A stretch of DNA of 64,000 nucleotides from Cohnella xylanilytica (GTDB taxonomy: Bacteria; Bacillota; Bacilli; Paenibacillales; Paenibacillaceae). The position numbers were made by a program, and so were the translations under genes. The notes beneath the pieces were generated by a model. It ran no database searches and was not told where the DNA came from. It was given only the letters and a program-made list of their open reading frames with translations. The stretch covers positions 107,776 to 171,775 of the forward strand of contig NZ_JACJVR010000002.1 of NCBI RefSeq assembly GCF_014212175.1, written 5' to 3'. Shown piece by piece: positions 1-8,998 of the stretch (the first letter of the stretch is position 1; each line of letters starts with the position of its first letter).

Positions 1-405
1 TTGATCGCTGATCGGGGCATTCGACGCTTGGTATGGCTGGAGTCCATTTCTAGCTCGTTTCCAAGGAATCTGATCGTGAGTCAATGCCTCTAATTCATCA
101 GCATCCAGATGACCGTATGATTCAAACACAGACTCTAAAAACTCATATATCTCTGTATCGTCAGTGATTGAATCAGGAACAGTGGTCTCTCTAGGAATAA
201 GTGCCCACCCGTATTCCTTATAAGCATGATACAACCCGGGATCCACCGGGCCATGAACCCATGCCTGGAATTTGTTCTCGAATAGCGGTTTATTGAAATA
301 ATAACGGTACCAAGAATAAGCATAGAAGCAAAGCTTCTGAAGCTTCTTAGGGGACATTGACTCCATATTAAGAAACGCTCTTGCTACATCGTGAATGGTG
401 ATCAT
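1..405 (-). CDS. Panacea (SocA/PanA-like) antitoxin-domain protein, 3' end beyond window
   Basis: The reading frame is open for 135 codons and runs off the left edge, so the C-terminus is missing. The N-terminal part (MSPKKLQKLCFYAYSWY, then a WVHGPVDPGLYHAYKEYG segment) has the pattern of the Panacea/SocA domain (DUF4065 type), which is known from phage proteins and from antitoxins that neutralise many unrelated toxins. The ATG at 405 is preceded by AAGGGTGAGG; an in-frame GTG at 444 behind AAGGAAGGTGAG is an alternative start. No toxin gene lies upstream inside the window, so a partner, if any, would be downstream beyond position 1. The family call rests on motif recognition only. Confidence 0.7.
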   Translation of the reverse strand, partial: MITIHDVARAFLNMESMSPKKLQKLCFYAYSWYRYYFNKPLFENKFQAWVHGPVDPGLYHAYKEYGWALIPRETTVPDSITDDTEIYEFLESVFESYGHLDADELEALTHDQIPWKRARNGLQPYQASNAPISDQ

Positions 406-693
406 AGGCCTCACCCTTCTGTTAAAGTGAATAATTTCTCCCACGGTCTCACCTTCCTTTTACAATCGGTACATTAAAAATCATTACCCCGAATTGGAAA
501 GGATATTCTGGTGCAACTTAGGAAAATGGAAACAAACAGGAACTCATGTTCCTATTTTTTACCTCTTCAAATCCATAATACACCAATGCAATGTCATATG
601 TTGTCGAAATTTGTCGTTAGATTGATATTTTTTTATTGCATAATTTGATGCAACATATAAATACTATTCAGGAATAGGTGGCATTTGAACGAC
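406..693. other. AT-rich non-coding gap
   Basis: I see no gene here. The gap is AT-rich. It contains a 6-bp inverted repeat with a T-run on the + side (AGGAACTCATGTTCCT at 538-553, then TTTTTT), which could be a weak + strand terminator or an operator for the Panacea gene, and a short direct repeat TTGTCGAAATTTGTCG near 602-617. No convincing promoter pair was found. Confidence 0.5.
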
Positions 694-720
694 AAAAAAA
701 CCGAGAGCCGAAGCTCCCGG
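694..720 (-). terminator. Intrinsic terminator of the FN3 secreted protein gene
   Basis: On the - strand an 8-bp stem with a UUCG tetraloop (CCGGGAGC-UUCG-GCUCUCGG, one G-U pair) is followed by seven U residues, just past the stop codon at 730. Confidence 0.9.
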
Positions 721-729
721 GCTGATTAA

Positions 730-1713
730 CTATTGAACCGGATCGTATTCGTCAACATCAAAGGTAAGGATCTTATCGAAAATTACATATTCGGTACGCG
801 CCTTAAAGGGGCCTTTGTTCCAGCTCTTGGTGAATGCGTACTTCGCAGGACCTGTTCCGGCATCCTTAGCATCGTACCAGTCAAGAAAGTCCCGTAATTC
901 AACAGCAGAAAGATCATATTCCTTAATCAATCCACCGGAAATATACAACGTTAACAATACAGAAGGTGAAGTATCGAAAGTGATTTTAACTTCATTAGAA
1001 GGAAGACTCTCTCTGTCCAAGTAATAAGAAGTTATCACGTAGTAGTAAGTCTTTCCTTCAGTTACTTGTGTGTCAATATAACTTTTACTTGTAAGATCTT
1101 CAGCTAAAGTAATATAAGGCCCTCCCGATTCCGTTGCTCGTTTAACTCTAAATTTCATATAGCTAGCGACATCTTCTTTCCATGAAAGAGTAACCTTGTT
1201 CTCTCCCTTTATAGCCACGAGATCGCTCGGGGTATTATGATCGAGTGTCCCATAAAGGTTAATTTCAAAAACATCTCTAGCCGTACTTTGCACATTATGA
1301 ATCTGGACATAAGCAACCCCATTCAGGTTGCTTACGGCGGATAAGTTACCATTAACATCAGGATTAGATATGGTTGAAATTACCTTTCCGGTGTGATCAC
1401 AAAATTCCAGTTGGACACCCGTGGCTGCTTTTAGGCGGTAACCTGTTATTGAAGCCACGTCTACACGTACTAAGGGCACCCTTATTAGATGATTGAAATC
1501 AGAAGATCCATCTGCTGATAAGGATATGGAGGTAGTCTCATCATTATCTGTTAATTGAGTTCTAATAATAACAGTATTAAGTCCTTGAGCAGCTTTTAAT
1601 TTATCAAGTAGTCCACCGCTGAAATCCACCGCTGCAAAGCTCTTCTGAGGAACTACATTTACCCCTAGCAGCAAGACCATAGCAGCAATAAATACCATTG
1701 TGATTTTCTTCAA
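730..1713 (-). CDS. Secreted protein with fibronectin type III-like domain
   Basis: Predicted to be exported: a TTG start at 1713 (behind GAGGAGGGG) gives a positively charged N-terminus, a hydrophobic core and a likely signal peptidase site after SFA, about residue 27. About residues 165-265 look like a fibronectin type III fold (PSDLVAIKGENKVTLSW ... KTYYYVITSYY ... ESLPSNEV). The C-terminal 70 residues are unclassified. The gene lies beyond the phage lysis genes, is more AT-rich than they are, and has its own promoter and strong terminator, which suggests a lysogenic-conversion gene (moron) or a host gene next to the phage end. Its function is unknown. Confidence 0.8.
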   Translation of the reverse strand: MKKITMVFIAAMVLLLGVNVVPQKSFAAVDFSGGLLDKLKAAQGLNTVIIRTQLTDNDETTSISLSADGSSDFNHLIRVPLVRVDVASITGYRLKAATGVQLEFCDHTGKVISTISNPDVNGNLSAVSNLNGVAYVQIHNVQSTARDVFEINLYGTLDHNTPSDLVAIKGENKVTLSWKEDVASYMKFRVKRATESGGPYITLAEDLTSKSYIDTQVTEGKTYYYVITSYYLDRESLPSNEVKITFDTSPSVLLTLYISGGLIKEYDLSAVELRDFLDWYDAKDAGTGPAKYAFTKSWNKGPFKARTEYVIFDKILTFDVDEYDPVQ

Positions 1714-1755
1714 AAAAGCCCCTCCTCTAAAGTAGTGACTCAATCTTACAAGGGA

Positions 1756-1784
1756 AATTTAGGAAATAAAAGACTGATAATCAA
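1756..1784 (-). promoter_or_regulatory. Putative sigma-A promoter of the FN3 secreted protein
   Basis: On the - strand TTGATT (1784-1779) and TAAATT (1761-1756) are separated by 17 bp, about 45 bp upstream of the TTG start. This is a pattern match only. Confidence 0.45.
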
Positions 1785-1814
1785 CACTATTCGACAGTAA
1801 AATTAAGGGTTGCT

Positions 1815-2537
1815 TCAATGTTTCTTGAATGCTCTCAATGCGACGGCCAACGTCCGCCATCCCTCCTCCGTGAAATTCGGATTGCTGACAAGACCACCGA
1901 GGTCGCCGCTTCCGAATTCCTTCGTGAACCACACCGGGGCCGGGACAAGCTTTGTCACGGCCTCCATCGAAAGCTTGATTGCCGCCACGTCTTCTCGCAG
2001 CTTGTCAAAAGCTTTTTTCTCTTCATTCGTCATCGGTGTGTCCTCCCCGCCGGTTGCAACCGGCGCATCATATTTGGTTAGTCCGTTGGCTGTAATTACG
2101 GACATCAGCTTGCCCGCGTAACCAGGATCGGTGGCATACCCACACGCTTTAAGTGCTGTGCATTGCTCCTTCGGGGTCTTCGCAGCCCGAACGCGGTCGT
2201 AACGGGATCGATCGAACAATAAGTCCTGATCTTTGAAGTAATGATAAATCGACTTGTATGCCCGCCAATTGGCCGTCGTATTGACCGTGACGCCGTTGTA
2301 GACCTCTTTGGTCTCTGTCGATACGCTGGAACCATCCCAATAAGCCGTAGGCTTTCCGCTACCGACCTTGTAGCCACCGAGATTAAACCATTCAGGGACT
2401 TTTCCGCCTGTTTCCAGCCAACTCTGTGCGATCCGGACAGAGGGCAGCAGCCGGCCGCCTTCGCGATGAACCTGCATGACGGTCGGGGCAATTAGCGCGA
2501 TAAAGGCGTCTTTGCTGTACTTCGTATAATTAGGCAC
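1815..2537 (-). CDS. Phage endolysin, GH73 glucosaminidase
   Basis: This is a 240-residue cell-wall hydrolase that should cleave peptidoglycan at the end of the lytic cycle. The N-terminal two thirds match the FlgJ/LytG-type glucosaminidase fold: the AQSWLETGG segment carries the expected catalytic glutamate and is followed by the NLGGYKVG segment. The C-terminal 80 residues are a separate helical region of unknown role, probably wall binding. The GTG start at 2537 was chosen because GGGAGGAGG lies just upstream; a longer frame to 2639 would overlap the holin gene almost wholly. It overlaps the holin stop by 8 bp and is the last gene of the lysis cassette. Confidence 0.85.
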   Translation of the reverse strand: MPNYTKYSKDAFIALIAPTVMQVHREGGRLLPSVRIAQSWLETGGKVPEWFNLGGYKVGSGKPTAYWDGSSVSTETKEVYNGVTVNTTANWRAYKSIYHYFKDQDLLFDRSRYDRVRAAKTPKEQCTALKACGYATDPGYAGKLMSVITANGLTKYDAPVATGGEDTPMTNEEKKAFDKLREDVAAIKLSMEAVTKLVPAPVWFTKEFGSGDLGGLVSNPNFTEEGWRTLAVALRAFKKH

Positions 2538-2847
2538 CTTCGTTACCTCCTCCCTTGCCGCCCGGCGGGTTGGCGGCCTTGTTGTTGATCTGCCCAGCAG
2601 CCGCCGCCACCAGGAACGCATTTGCGAAGGCGAGGCCATAGACCCGCCAATTGCCCCCGTCCGCCCCCAGCGCCAGCTGCGCCAACGTCAGGACCGCGAA
2701 CGCGACGATCACCGCGAAGAGATCGGTCGGCAACCGCGGCACGAGACGATCAAGCAACGACTTCGTGTATTGCACGACGAAGAACGTCAGAAGGGACGCC
2801 CCGCCCATAGCAGTAAGAGCATCCCAGGTGAAGAGTTGTCCATCCAT
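2530..2847 (-). CDS. Holin-like membrane protein
   Basis: A 105-residue protein with two or three hydrophobic helices (about residues 12-30, 42-60 and 68-85) and a flexible Gly/Asn-rich tail. Its size, topology and place between the XhlA-like protein and the lysin fit a holin that opens the membrane for lysin release. No specific holin family is claimed. The ATG at 2847 abuts the preceding gene. Confidence 0.75.
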   Translation of the reverse strand: MDGQLFTWDALTAMGGASLLTFFVVQYTKSLLDRLVPRLPTDLFAVIVAFAVLTLAQLALGADGGNWRVYGLAFANAFLVAAAAGQINNKAANPPGGKGGGNEGA

Positions 2848-2848
2848 A

Positions 2849-3106
2849 TTATCCAGACACCACCTTGATTAAGAATCCGAGAGCTGAAATAGCCACGCCT
2901 GCGAAGCTGATCGTCGTTGCGATCAACCACTTGACCGTTTGTTTGTATGCGGACAATTCCTCGCGCAGTTCATCGATTCGATGATGCGCCGACTTAGCTT
3001 TGTCGAGGCCCTCTAGCGCGACATCGCGGGCGCTGTTCATCATGTCAAGCTTCGTCTCCACTCGCGTCAATCTCTGCAAAATCTCGTTCGTTTCATCCGG
3101 CAACAC
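2849..3106 (-). CDS. xhlA: XhlA-like (haemolysin/BhlA-type) membrane-associated lysis protein
   Basis: An 85-residue protein made of an amphipathic coiled coil (TNEILQRLTRVETKLDMM and onwards), a basic stretch and one C-terminal transmembrane helix (TVKWLIATTISFAGVAISAL). This is the layout of XhlA from PBSX, which works with the holin in host lysis. The GTG start at 3106 is preferred: the upstream ATG at 3142 lies inside a terminator hairpin, whereas GGGGTGGTGGG precedes the GTG. Confidence 0.8.
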   Translation of the reverse strand: MLPDETNEILQRLTRVETKLDMMNSARDVALEGLDKAKSAHHRIDELREELSAYKQTVKWLIATTISFAGVAISALGFLIKVVSG

Positions 3107-3118
3107 GCCCACCACCCC

Positions 3119-3140
3119 ACAAAAAATAGCCCCGAAGGGC
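3119..3140 (-). terminator. Intrinsic terminator after the tail endopeptidase gene
   Basis: GCCC-UUCG-GGGC followed by UAUUUUUU on the - strand, 9 bp after the stop codon at 3149. It separates tail genes from lysis genes, so lysis genes depend on read-through or on a promoter not identified. Confidence 0.75.
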
Positions 3141-3148
3141 ATCTATGC

Positions 3149-6100
3149 TCAAAGCGCATGCCAACGGAGGCTGAGGTCGAAGCTCTCAGTGGTCGAGGCG
3201 CTGTAATTGTAAAACGTCAGCTTCAGCGCGATCCGGCTCGCGTCCGCCGGGTCCGGCATGAGGTCGGCGTCATACAGCATCGTGTAAGTCTTACCCCATA
3301 CCCTCGGCGTGAGGATGTGGACGCCGTACGGCGAGGCGTTTCGTTGCCCATTGACCATCCCGCTGCTGCCGGACGAATCCACGTAAGTCCCCCACACCGA
3401 CCGGCCCTTGCCGTCCGCGTTGTTCGCTGCCTTGCGGCCGATCGTCAAGTCCGCGCCGTACGTATAAGCGTCATATCCGGATCCGTCGTCCAGGGAGATC
3501 GCCAGCTTGACGCTCCGCTTGCCCATGCCGATCGGGATGTAGTAGGTCTGATATTGCTTCCCCGAGACGCTCACGGAGAGCGTCTGAGCGCCATTCGGAA
3601 CGCCGCCGTATGCCACATCGTTATCGACGGCCGTGATAGCCCGCTGGTCCCGATAGCGGTAGTCGTGGTAGATCCTCTCTTTAAAATTCGGATACTTGTC
3701 GGTCGCATAATCCTTCGTGCTGTTGAGCGATCCGTCCGGGTCCTCCATACCGTAGCCAACAAGCATATAGCCGATCCGGAGGCTACCAGCCGGTGGATTC
3801 GGCGGATACAGGTTCCAACCGCCTGACGTTCCAGCCGCCGCCAGCTGCACGTTGCCGTTCACGTCGATCCAGAGATGTCGGAACTCCCATCCATCGTAGT
3901 CGCCCGGATTGGTCCCAAGAGTCTGCCCGTTGAAGCGTGCGGCGGGAATCTGAAGGTAACGGCCATCCGGCATAATCGCGGTACCCGCGGAGACGACAAT
4001 ATCGCCTGTCGGCAGGTTCCAGAGGTAGACACTCGTCCCCGAGGAGTACGAGCTCGTTATGCCAGTAATGCCCGTCAAAGACGTCGCCGTCTTGCCGGAG
4101 TAAGATATGGCCCGAGGTTCGCCGAAGGACGCCGACCAAATATAGGCGGTACCGCTCGATGGCCATGCGTCCACCGTGCCGTTGCCCACATTGAGCGTCG
4201 TCGCTCCGGAAGCTGCCGAGGACGTGAGCGTCGTCAACATCTTGACCTGGCTTCGATTCTCGATCGAGATGATACACCCGAGCGCGATCCCGAAGCCGGC
4301 GACCGCATCAAGCCCTGCTTGCCCGATCGATTTGACGCAATCCTGCATGGCCTGCCTCAGCGTCGCGAGTTTGTTCGTCAGGTCCGCAAACTTCGCATCA
4401 ACGTTGGCCCGCTCGGCCGGCGTGACTCGCTTGTCGGCGATGACGGTATCGATTGCGGCGATCAGCGCCGCGTAGGCTTTGTCATAGTTGGTCTTAGCTG
4501 TCCCGAGTGCTCCTTTAAGCGTCGTGTTGGTCAGGTACAGGTTGTTGTAGATGGTCTGGTACTCGATGTCGACGTCGGCCTTTTCCTTCGCGAGGGAGAG
4601 CTTGTGCTCGGCGATAGCCTTCGATTCGGCGGTACTGATCAGGCCGTCACTAAATGCACCATCGAGATACGTTTCAAAATCGTTTTGCGCCTGACTCAGT
4701 TCACTGAGCTGCGTCTGCACCCGGGCATTCAGTTCATCCGCGTATGACTTGGCATTACCCTCAGCCTTCTGGGTGATGGATTGCATTGCCGCCTGAAATG
4801 CCGCTCGAAGCGTCGCAAGACGCGTTGCCAGAGTCGCGAACGCCGTTTTGACCGCCGTGCTCTCGGCCGGCGTTGTCTTCCCATCTGCGATCGCGTTGTC
4901 GATTGCCGTATTGAGCGCGGAAAAGGCACTATCATATGCCGTTTTTGCATTCTGGAGCGAAGCCCGGACCGCGGCATCCGTTAGGTACCCGTTCCCCATG
5001 ACGTTCGTGTACTCAGAATCGACATCGCTCTTTTCCTGCCCCAGCGTCCGCTTGTGCTCGGCGATCGCCTTCGCCTCTGCGGCCGAAATAACGCCATCCT
5101 GGAACGCCCCCTCGACGTACTGCTGATAATCGTCCTGGGCTTGTTCCAACTCCGTTTGCTCCTTTTCGATCTGCGCGGCGCGGCGGGCGAGCGCGTCTGC
5201 TGTCTCTTTTTGCCGGCGCCGCATCTCGATCAGGTAGTCGTCACGATTTCGCTCGCGGAAGTTCGCGATGACAAGGCGTGGACGTTGCTCCGGCTGAAAC
5301 GGGTACCGCTCATATTCCTGCAGCCGGGCCGACACGTCGTAGCCGAGCACCGCGTCGAGGACGGTAATCGTGTCGCCGACCTCAACCGGTCCGAGATTGA
5401 CCGTCTCCGTTTCGTAAGTGAGCTGCGGGACTTCATACTGTGATAGGTAGGACTCCATAGTGGACAAGAGCTTGCCCTGATCTTCGATCTCCGGCCACTC
5501 TTTGGATGCCTCAAACGGGCGATACCGGTCATAGAAGATCGAATCGATGTATTTTCGCGTGTGCCCCGCGTAGCCCTCGATCGTAAGCCCGTCTTTGCCG
5601 TATCCATAGAGGCGCGTAATCCGTTCGAGATCCGTCTCTGTACGGCGGATGCCCTTCATGTTCTTGCGGTACCGGACCTGTTTCCCGTTGTCCGCGCCCT
5701 TCCGGATCGCGAACGTGATTTCGTAATTGTTAAAGGACAGCTCGGCCCCAAAAACGTCGCATAGCTCGTACAGCAGCGCAAGGCGAGACTTCTCCCCCCA
5801 CTCCGAGATATCCCGGGCGCCGAACGAGCCGGACACGACATAGGTATACGGAGTGCCGACAAGCAGCATCGACAGCATCGCCTCGGGCGTTTGGGCGGCC
5901 CGAAAATCGATATAGAGGTCGAAGAAGTATTGGCCTAACTGTAAGGCTACGTGATGGGCCTCAATTGTCTTGCTGATCTTTCCGCCCTCTCGAACCTCTT
6001 CAACTCGTTTGATCACGAAATGCTGGCCGTACTCGATGTCTTTCGGGAAACGGATCTCATTTCCCGTGATGAGCAAGTCGTAACGGCCATCGCCAGCGAG

Positions 6101-6235
6101 CTTCGGATATTGGAAGGTGACGAAATACTCGCCGCTTAGCACCTCTCTTATACGAACAGAAAAAGCGGCCGGCAAGTATGCCAACCGCTCCACGGTATCC
6201 CATAATTCAAGGCGTGACCGGCTCATTGCCATCAC
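3149..6235 (-). CDS. Phage tail endopeptidase / tail tip (Tal-like) protein with tandem helical repeats
   Basis: A 1,028-residue protein. About residues 1-350 match the prophage tail endopeptidase family (Tal/gp18-like; tail tip hub that follows Dit). A coiled-coil region follows with two tandem repeats of about 130 residues, each starting near a DG(V/L)IS(A/T)AE(A/S)KAIAEHK segment. The C-terminal 350 residues are glycine/serine-rich beta structure of the kind used for receptor or wall binding. Start choice is unclear among GTG 6235, ATG 6232 and ATG 6226. It is the last gene of the tail cluster, behind the fibre gene and two very small genes. Confidence 0.85.
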   Translation of the reverse strand: MMAMSRSRLELWDTVERLAYLPAAFSVRIREVLSGEYFVTFQYPKLAGDGRYDLLITGNEIRFPKDIEYGQHFVIKRVEEVREGGKISKTIEAHHVALQLGQYFFDLYIDFRAAQTPEAMLSMLLVGTPYTYVVSGSFGARDISEWGEKSRLALLYELCDVFGAELSFNNYEITFAIRKGADNGKQVRYRKNMKGIRRTETDLERITRLYGYGKDGLTIEGYAGHTRKYIDSIFYDRYRPFEASKEWPEIEDQGKLLSTMESYLSQYEVPQLTYETETVNLGPVEVGDTITVLDAVLGYDVSARLQEYERYPFQPEQRPRLVIANFRERNRDDYLIEMRRRQKETADALARRAAQIEKEQTELEQAQDDYQQYVEGAFQDGVISAAEAKAIAEHKRTLGQEKSDVDSEYTNVMGNGYLTDAAVRASLQNAKTAYDSAFSALNTAIDNAIADGKTTPAESTAVKTAFATLATRLATLRAAFQAAMQSITQKAEGNAKSYADELNARVQTQLSELSQAQNDFETYLDGAFSDGLISTAESKAIAEHKLSLAKEKADVDIEYQTIYNNLYLTNTTLKGALGTAKTNYDKAYAALIAAIDTVIADKRVTPAERANVDAKFADLTNKLATLRQAMQDCVKSIGQAGLDAVAGFGIALGCIISIENRSQVKMLTTLTSSAASGATTLNVGNGTVDAWPSSGTAYIWSASFGEPRAISYSGKTATSLTGITGITSSYSSGTSVYLWNLPTGDIVVSAGTAIMPDGRYLQIPAARFNGQTLGTNPGDYDGWEFRHLWIDVNGNVQLAAAGTSGGWNLYPPNPPAGSLRIGYMLVGYGMEDPDGSLNSTKDYATDKYPNFKERIYHDYRYRDQRAITAVDNDVAYGGVPNGAQTLSVSVSGKQYQTYYIPIGMGKRSVKLAISLDDGSGYDAYTYGADLTIGRKAANNADGKGRSVWGTYVDSSGSSGMVNGQRNASPYGVHILTPRVWGKTYTMLYDADLMPDPADASRIALKLTFYNYSASTTESFDLSLRWHAL

Positions 6236-6356
6236 CGCCAGTCTGTTCTTTTATCAATTCCTCCCTATATTTCACTGGAACGTCCGATATCAGCAACCGC
6301 CCGGTCTGAACAGCAACCCGGTACATGTTCAGATAAACCTCATTAAGCTCATTCAC
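6207..6356 (-). CDS. Small CD1375/XkdX-like phage tail-region protein
   Basis: A 49-residue protein with the pattern of short phage proteins annotated as CD1375-like (Y..L....G......DVP...REE). A GTG start at 6356 sits about 9 bp behind GGAAGGAGGG. It overlaps the upstream stop by 8 bp and the downstream tail gene start by 29 bp, which implies translational coupling. Its function is unknown; such genes commonly lie between tail fibre and lysis genes. Confidence 0.6.
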   Translation of the reverse strand: MNELNEVYLNMYRVAVQTGRLLISDVPVKYREELIKEQTGGDGNEPVTP

Positions 6357-6534
6357 CGGTAGCACCCCCTTCCTCCAGAACCTTGACTCTGTTCCTGAGC
6401 GAGTCAACCTCGGACATAAGCAGCGTTAAAAGCATGACGCCCATCTCCTGGTTGACTTGGAACAGGCTCTTCTTCGGCTCTACCTCAATCCCTTTGGTTT
6501 TGAGATAGTCAACTGCATTTTGCAACGGGTCCAT
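6349..6534 (-). CDS. Small hypothetical phage protein between tail fibre and tail tip genes
   Basis: A 61-residue protein (starts MDPLQNAVDYLKTKG) with a predicted C-terminal coiled coil (LMSEVDSLRNRVKVLEEGG). The ATG at 6534 follows GGAGGTGTAAC, 1 bp after the fibre stop codon. I do not recognise a family. The coiled coil suggests a small structural or chaperone role for the fibre. Confidence 0.7.
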   Translation of the reverse strand: MDPLQNAVDYLKTKGIEVEPKKSLFQVNQEMGVMLLTLLMSEVDSLRNRVKVLEEGGATGE

Positions 6535-6535
6535 G

Positions 6536-8983
6536 TTACACCTCCAGCGCAAGCAACCTGGCTGTATGCTCGGCAAGAATTCGGTCGTGAATAGAGATTT
6601 GCGTCTCCGCGTCGGCCATGTCACGGACGAGGCCGTCCGTTACCGTCTTGGCGTTGGTATTGTAGTTGATAGTCGCGGCGATCGCGTTGACCGTCCGCTT
6701 GTACTTGTCCAGGGAAATGTATATGACGGTGTACTCGGCTTCCCGATCGTATTCAGCTTTAGGGCAGTAGGCTGTTGCCCCACCGTTCGCTGACTCGCTA
6801 TTCGCATAGTCGCTCCTGATGATCCATTTCTTAGTATCATTAACGCCGTTTTTAAATACGTTGATGATCTTGTTCGTGCGATCTTTTAAGTTTCCGGCGC
6901 CCCCGTTAATGGATGAATGGTTAATCCAGTAGTTCCCTGTATCGAGTTGTGGATTGGCTTTCTCTCGCACGACAATACCCTCGATCAACTCGACCATGTT
7001 GCCGCCGGTGTGCAGCCCGATCGCTCCCTCCGGCACGACGACCTGCGCCTCGGCCTTGGCAAGTTTGTAAGAGAGCGTCCCCCAACCTGACCAACCCGGA
7101 GCCTTATTTGCCGAGACCCACGATAACGTGTTGGTTACCGGAGTACTTCCGTCGAGGACAGATACCCAAGACGTATAGTTACCGCCGTCATTGGCTGTAG
7201 CCCTCCACCCGTTGAAAAGTGCCTTCACGGCATTAGCGCTCGGATTAATTGAGGCTACCCACCCGGATTCTGACAGACTGACATTTACATAGAGGTTTCC
7301 ATCGGGCGCAAGGGCAGCTTGGTCGGCCTTTGAGCCTGGGACTCCCGCATAGACTGCTTCGAGTACTTGACCAGTGTACTTTTCCACAATCGCCGTGTCC
7401 GGTTTGCCAATGACGGGGCAATAAACCACCTTGTATAAGTCTGGATGCTGATCTACTACACCGCCAAACCAACCGAGTGACCCATCCAAAATAACGCCTG
7501 TCTTTGCCCCACGCGTCACTGTCCCAAGACGCGAGTCGAACGTGTCCCCTTCGGCCAGCGTAGTCGGGAGGTAAAGATAATCGTCGTTCCGCGGGACTAA
7601 GGATTCCGGAATCACGTTACCGAGAACAAGCATCGGGTCTTTAAAAACAAATGTCCCTGCCCCCTGTTGATGGTTCGAAGCGAAGACTCTGATGCTCCTA
7701 GTTGCCGCCAGCGTGGTAAAAGTGGGGAGCGGTGCTGATCTAAGGAACCCACCGTTTGAATCAAGCTCTTCAACATACATTAAGTTCCCGTTGCCATCCC
7801 ACCCAAAACTGTATGTCGTGTTGGGTAGGGCCGGCAGAGTGCAGGTGGAATGCTCAGCGTTTCCAGTCGCAGCCAATTGCAATTCATACGGCTCCAGAAC
7901 TTTAGCATGAGGATGGAGCGTCCATGCGGAATCGGTTACCGGCGGAATCTGATTGATCCCGACCAGCGACAGCCCAACTCCTTCGAGATGCTTGACGCCT
8001 TCGACATACGGATATTTCTCCGCCAGCTTGGCCCCGGTGTATTCCGGATCAACGTCAATCTTTGCGTATGTGGTGGCATCAACTTTGAACAACCGGGCTC
8101 CGCTGAAATAGACGGGGGTCGGGTTGTGCTGATGCAAGCTAATTCCAGCGCTCCCGGAAAAAACAGCGCCCGTGAACTTAACATAGAGCAGTTTCCAGTC
8201 GCCGGTGGTCCTTAGTTCTTGACTTTGTGCTTTGCCTACGGTGTCATCATAAACAATGATTTGCGCGCTACCGCCGCTTTCAACTTTTGCCCAAACCAGA
8301 ACGAGAAAATAGTCACTCGGCCTATAAGAGATGATTTTGTAAATCGACGAGTAAAGAGTCGCGCTCAGTTTTTGCGACTTCACGCCCTCTTTAACGTCGT
8401 TGTTAAGGCTTACCCCGACCGTTCCTGCGTAATTATAAAACCAGCCATCTGCGAGACCGTCGCCGTTAATATCTACCCCAAAGCCCCCGTCCTTGCCAAA
8501 CCAGTTGACCAGCGTCCGCCCGGGAATTACTACATCAGCCCCCGACGCCCGGTCCGTCGTAATCAGGTTCGGTCCCCGCCCGATTGCCTTAGCCTGTCCG
8601 GCCTCGTCGATCTGCTGGCGGTGAATCTCGCGGATCAGCACGCCCGGCGTCTGCCTCGATACCCCATCAGCGCCGAGCCGCATATCGTCGATCGCCGTAT
8701 TGCCGCTGCCCGACTGGCCGACGATGTTGTTGACTTGAGCTTGGAGCATGTCCGTCTTCTGCTTGACGCTCTGGCCGGGCACATACTGGATCTGGTCCGC
8801 GGTATGGGCGACCGGGGCGGTCGCGTGGGCGGCATCGGCCGCGATCCGCGCCTGCTGCTCTGCCGTGAGCTGTGCTTGCAAGGACGCGAGGTCGGAATCG
8901 GCCCGTTTCCAGTTTCGATTGTGCTTCTCCGCGTCATCGACTTCCAACGTCAATGGGATCGTTTCAAATCTACCGTTTGCCAC
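6536..8983 (-). CDS. Tail fibre / baseplate receptor-binding protein
   Basis: An 815-residue protein. The N-terminus (MANGRFETIPLTLEVDDAEK) and the coil-rich first 130 residues resemble baseplate-anchored fibre proteins of Bacillota phages. The remaining long beta-rich region, with aromatic residues and Gly/Asn turns, fits a carbohydrate-binding shaft and head. About residues 180-310 look like a carbohydrate-binding-type jelly roll (inference). Its position between Dit and the tail tip protein supports a host-recognition role. Confidence 0.75.
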   Translation of the reverse strand: MANGRFETIPLTLEVDDAEKHNRNWKRADSDLASLQAQLTAEQQARIAADAAHATAPVAHTADQIQYVPGQSVKQKTDMLQAQVNNIVGQSGSGNTAIDDMRLGADGVSRQTPGVLIREIHRQQIDEAGQAKAIGRGPNLITTDRASGADVVIPGRTLVNWFGKDGGFGVDINGDGLADGWFYNYAGTVGVSLNNDVKEGVKSQKLSATLYSSIYKIISYRPSDYFLVLVWAKVESGGSAQIIVYDDTVGKAQSQELRTTGDWKLLYVKFTGAVFSGSAGISLHQHNPTPVYFSGARLFKVDATTYAKIDVDPEYTGAKLAEKYPYVEGVKHLEGVGLSLVGINQIPPVTDSAWTLHPHAKVLEPYELQLAATGNAEHSTCTLPALPNTTYSFGWDGNGNLMYVEELDSNGGFLRSAPLPTFTTLAATRSIRVFASNHQQGAGTFVFKDPMLVLGNVIPESLVPRNDDYLYLPTTLAEGDTFDSRLGTVTRGAKTGVILDGSLGWFGGVVDQHPDLYKVVYCPVIGKPDTAIVEKYTGQVLEAVYAGVPGSKADQAALAPDGNLYVNVSLSESGWVASINPSANAVKALFNGWRATANDGGNYTSWVSVLDGSTPVTNTLSWVSANKAPGWSGWGTLSYKLAKAEAQVVVPEGAIGLHTGGNMVELIEGIVVREKANPQLDTGNYWINHSSINGGAGNLKDRTNKIINVFKNGVNDTKKWIIRSDYANSESANGGATAYCPKAEYDREAEYTVIYISLDKYKRTVNAIAATINYNTNAKTVTDGLVRDMADAETQISIHDRILAEHTARLLALEV

Positions 8984-8998
8984 GGTGCATCCCCTCTC

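Noticed and set aside
1..2000. Left attachment site (copy of the tRNA-Thr 3' end)
   Set aside because: No match to the tRNA 3' half was found by eye in the first 2 kb, so the left prophage end lies outside the window.
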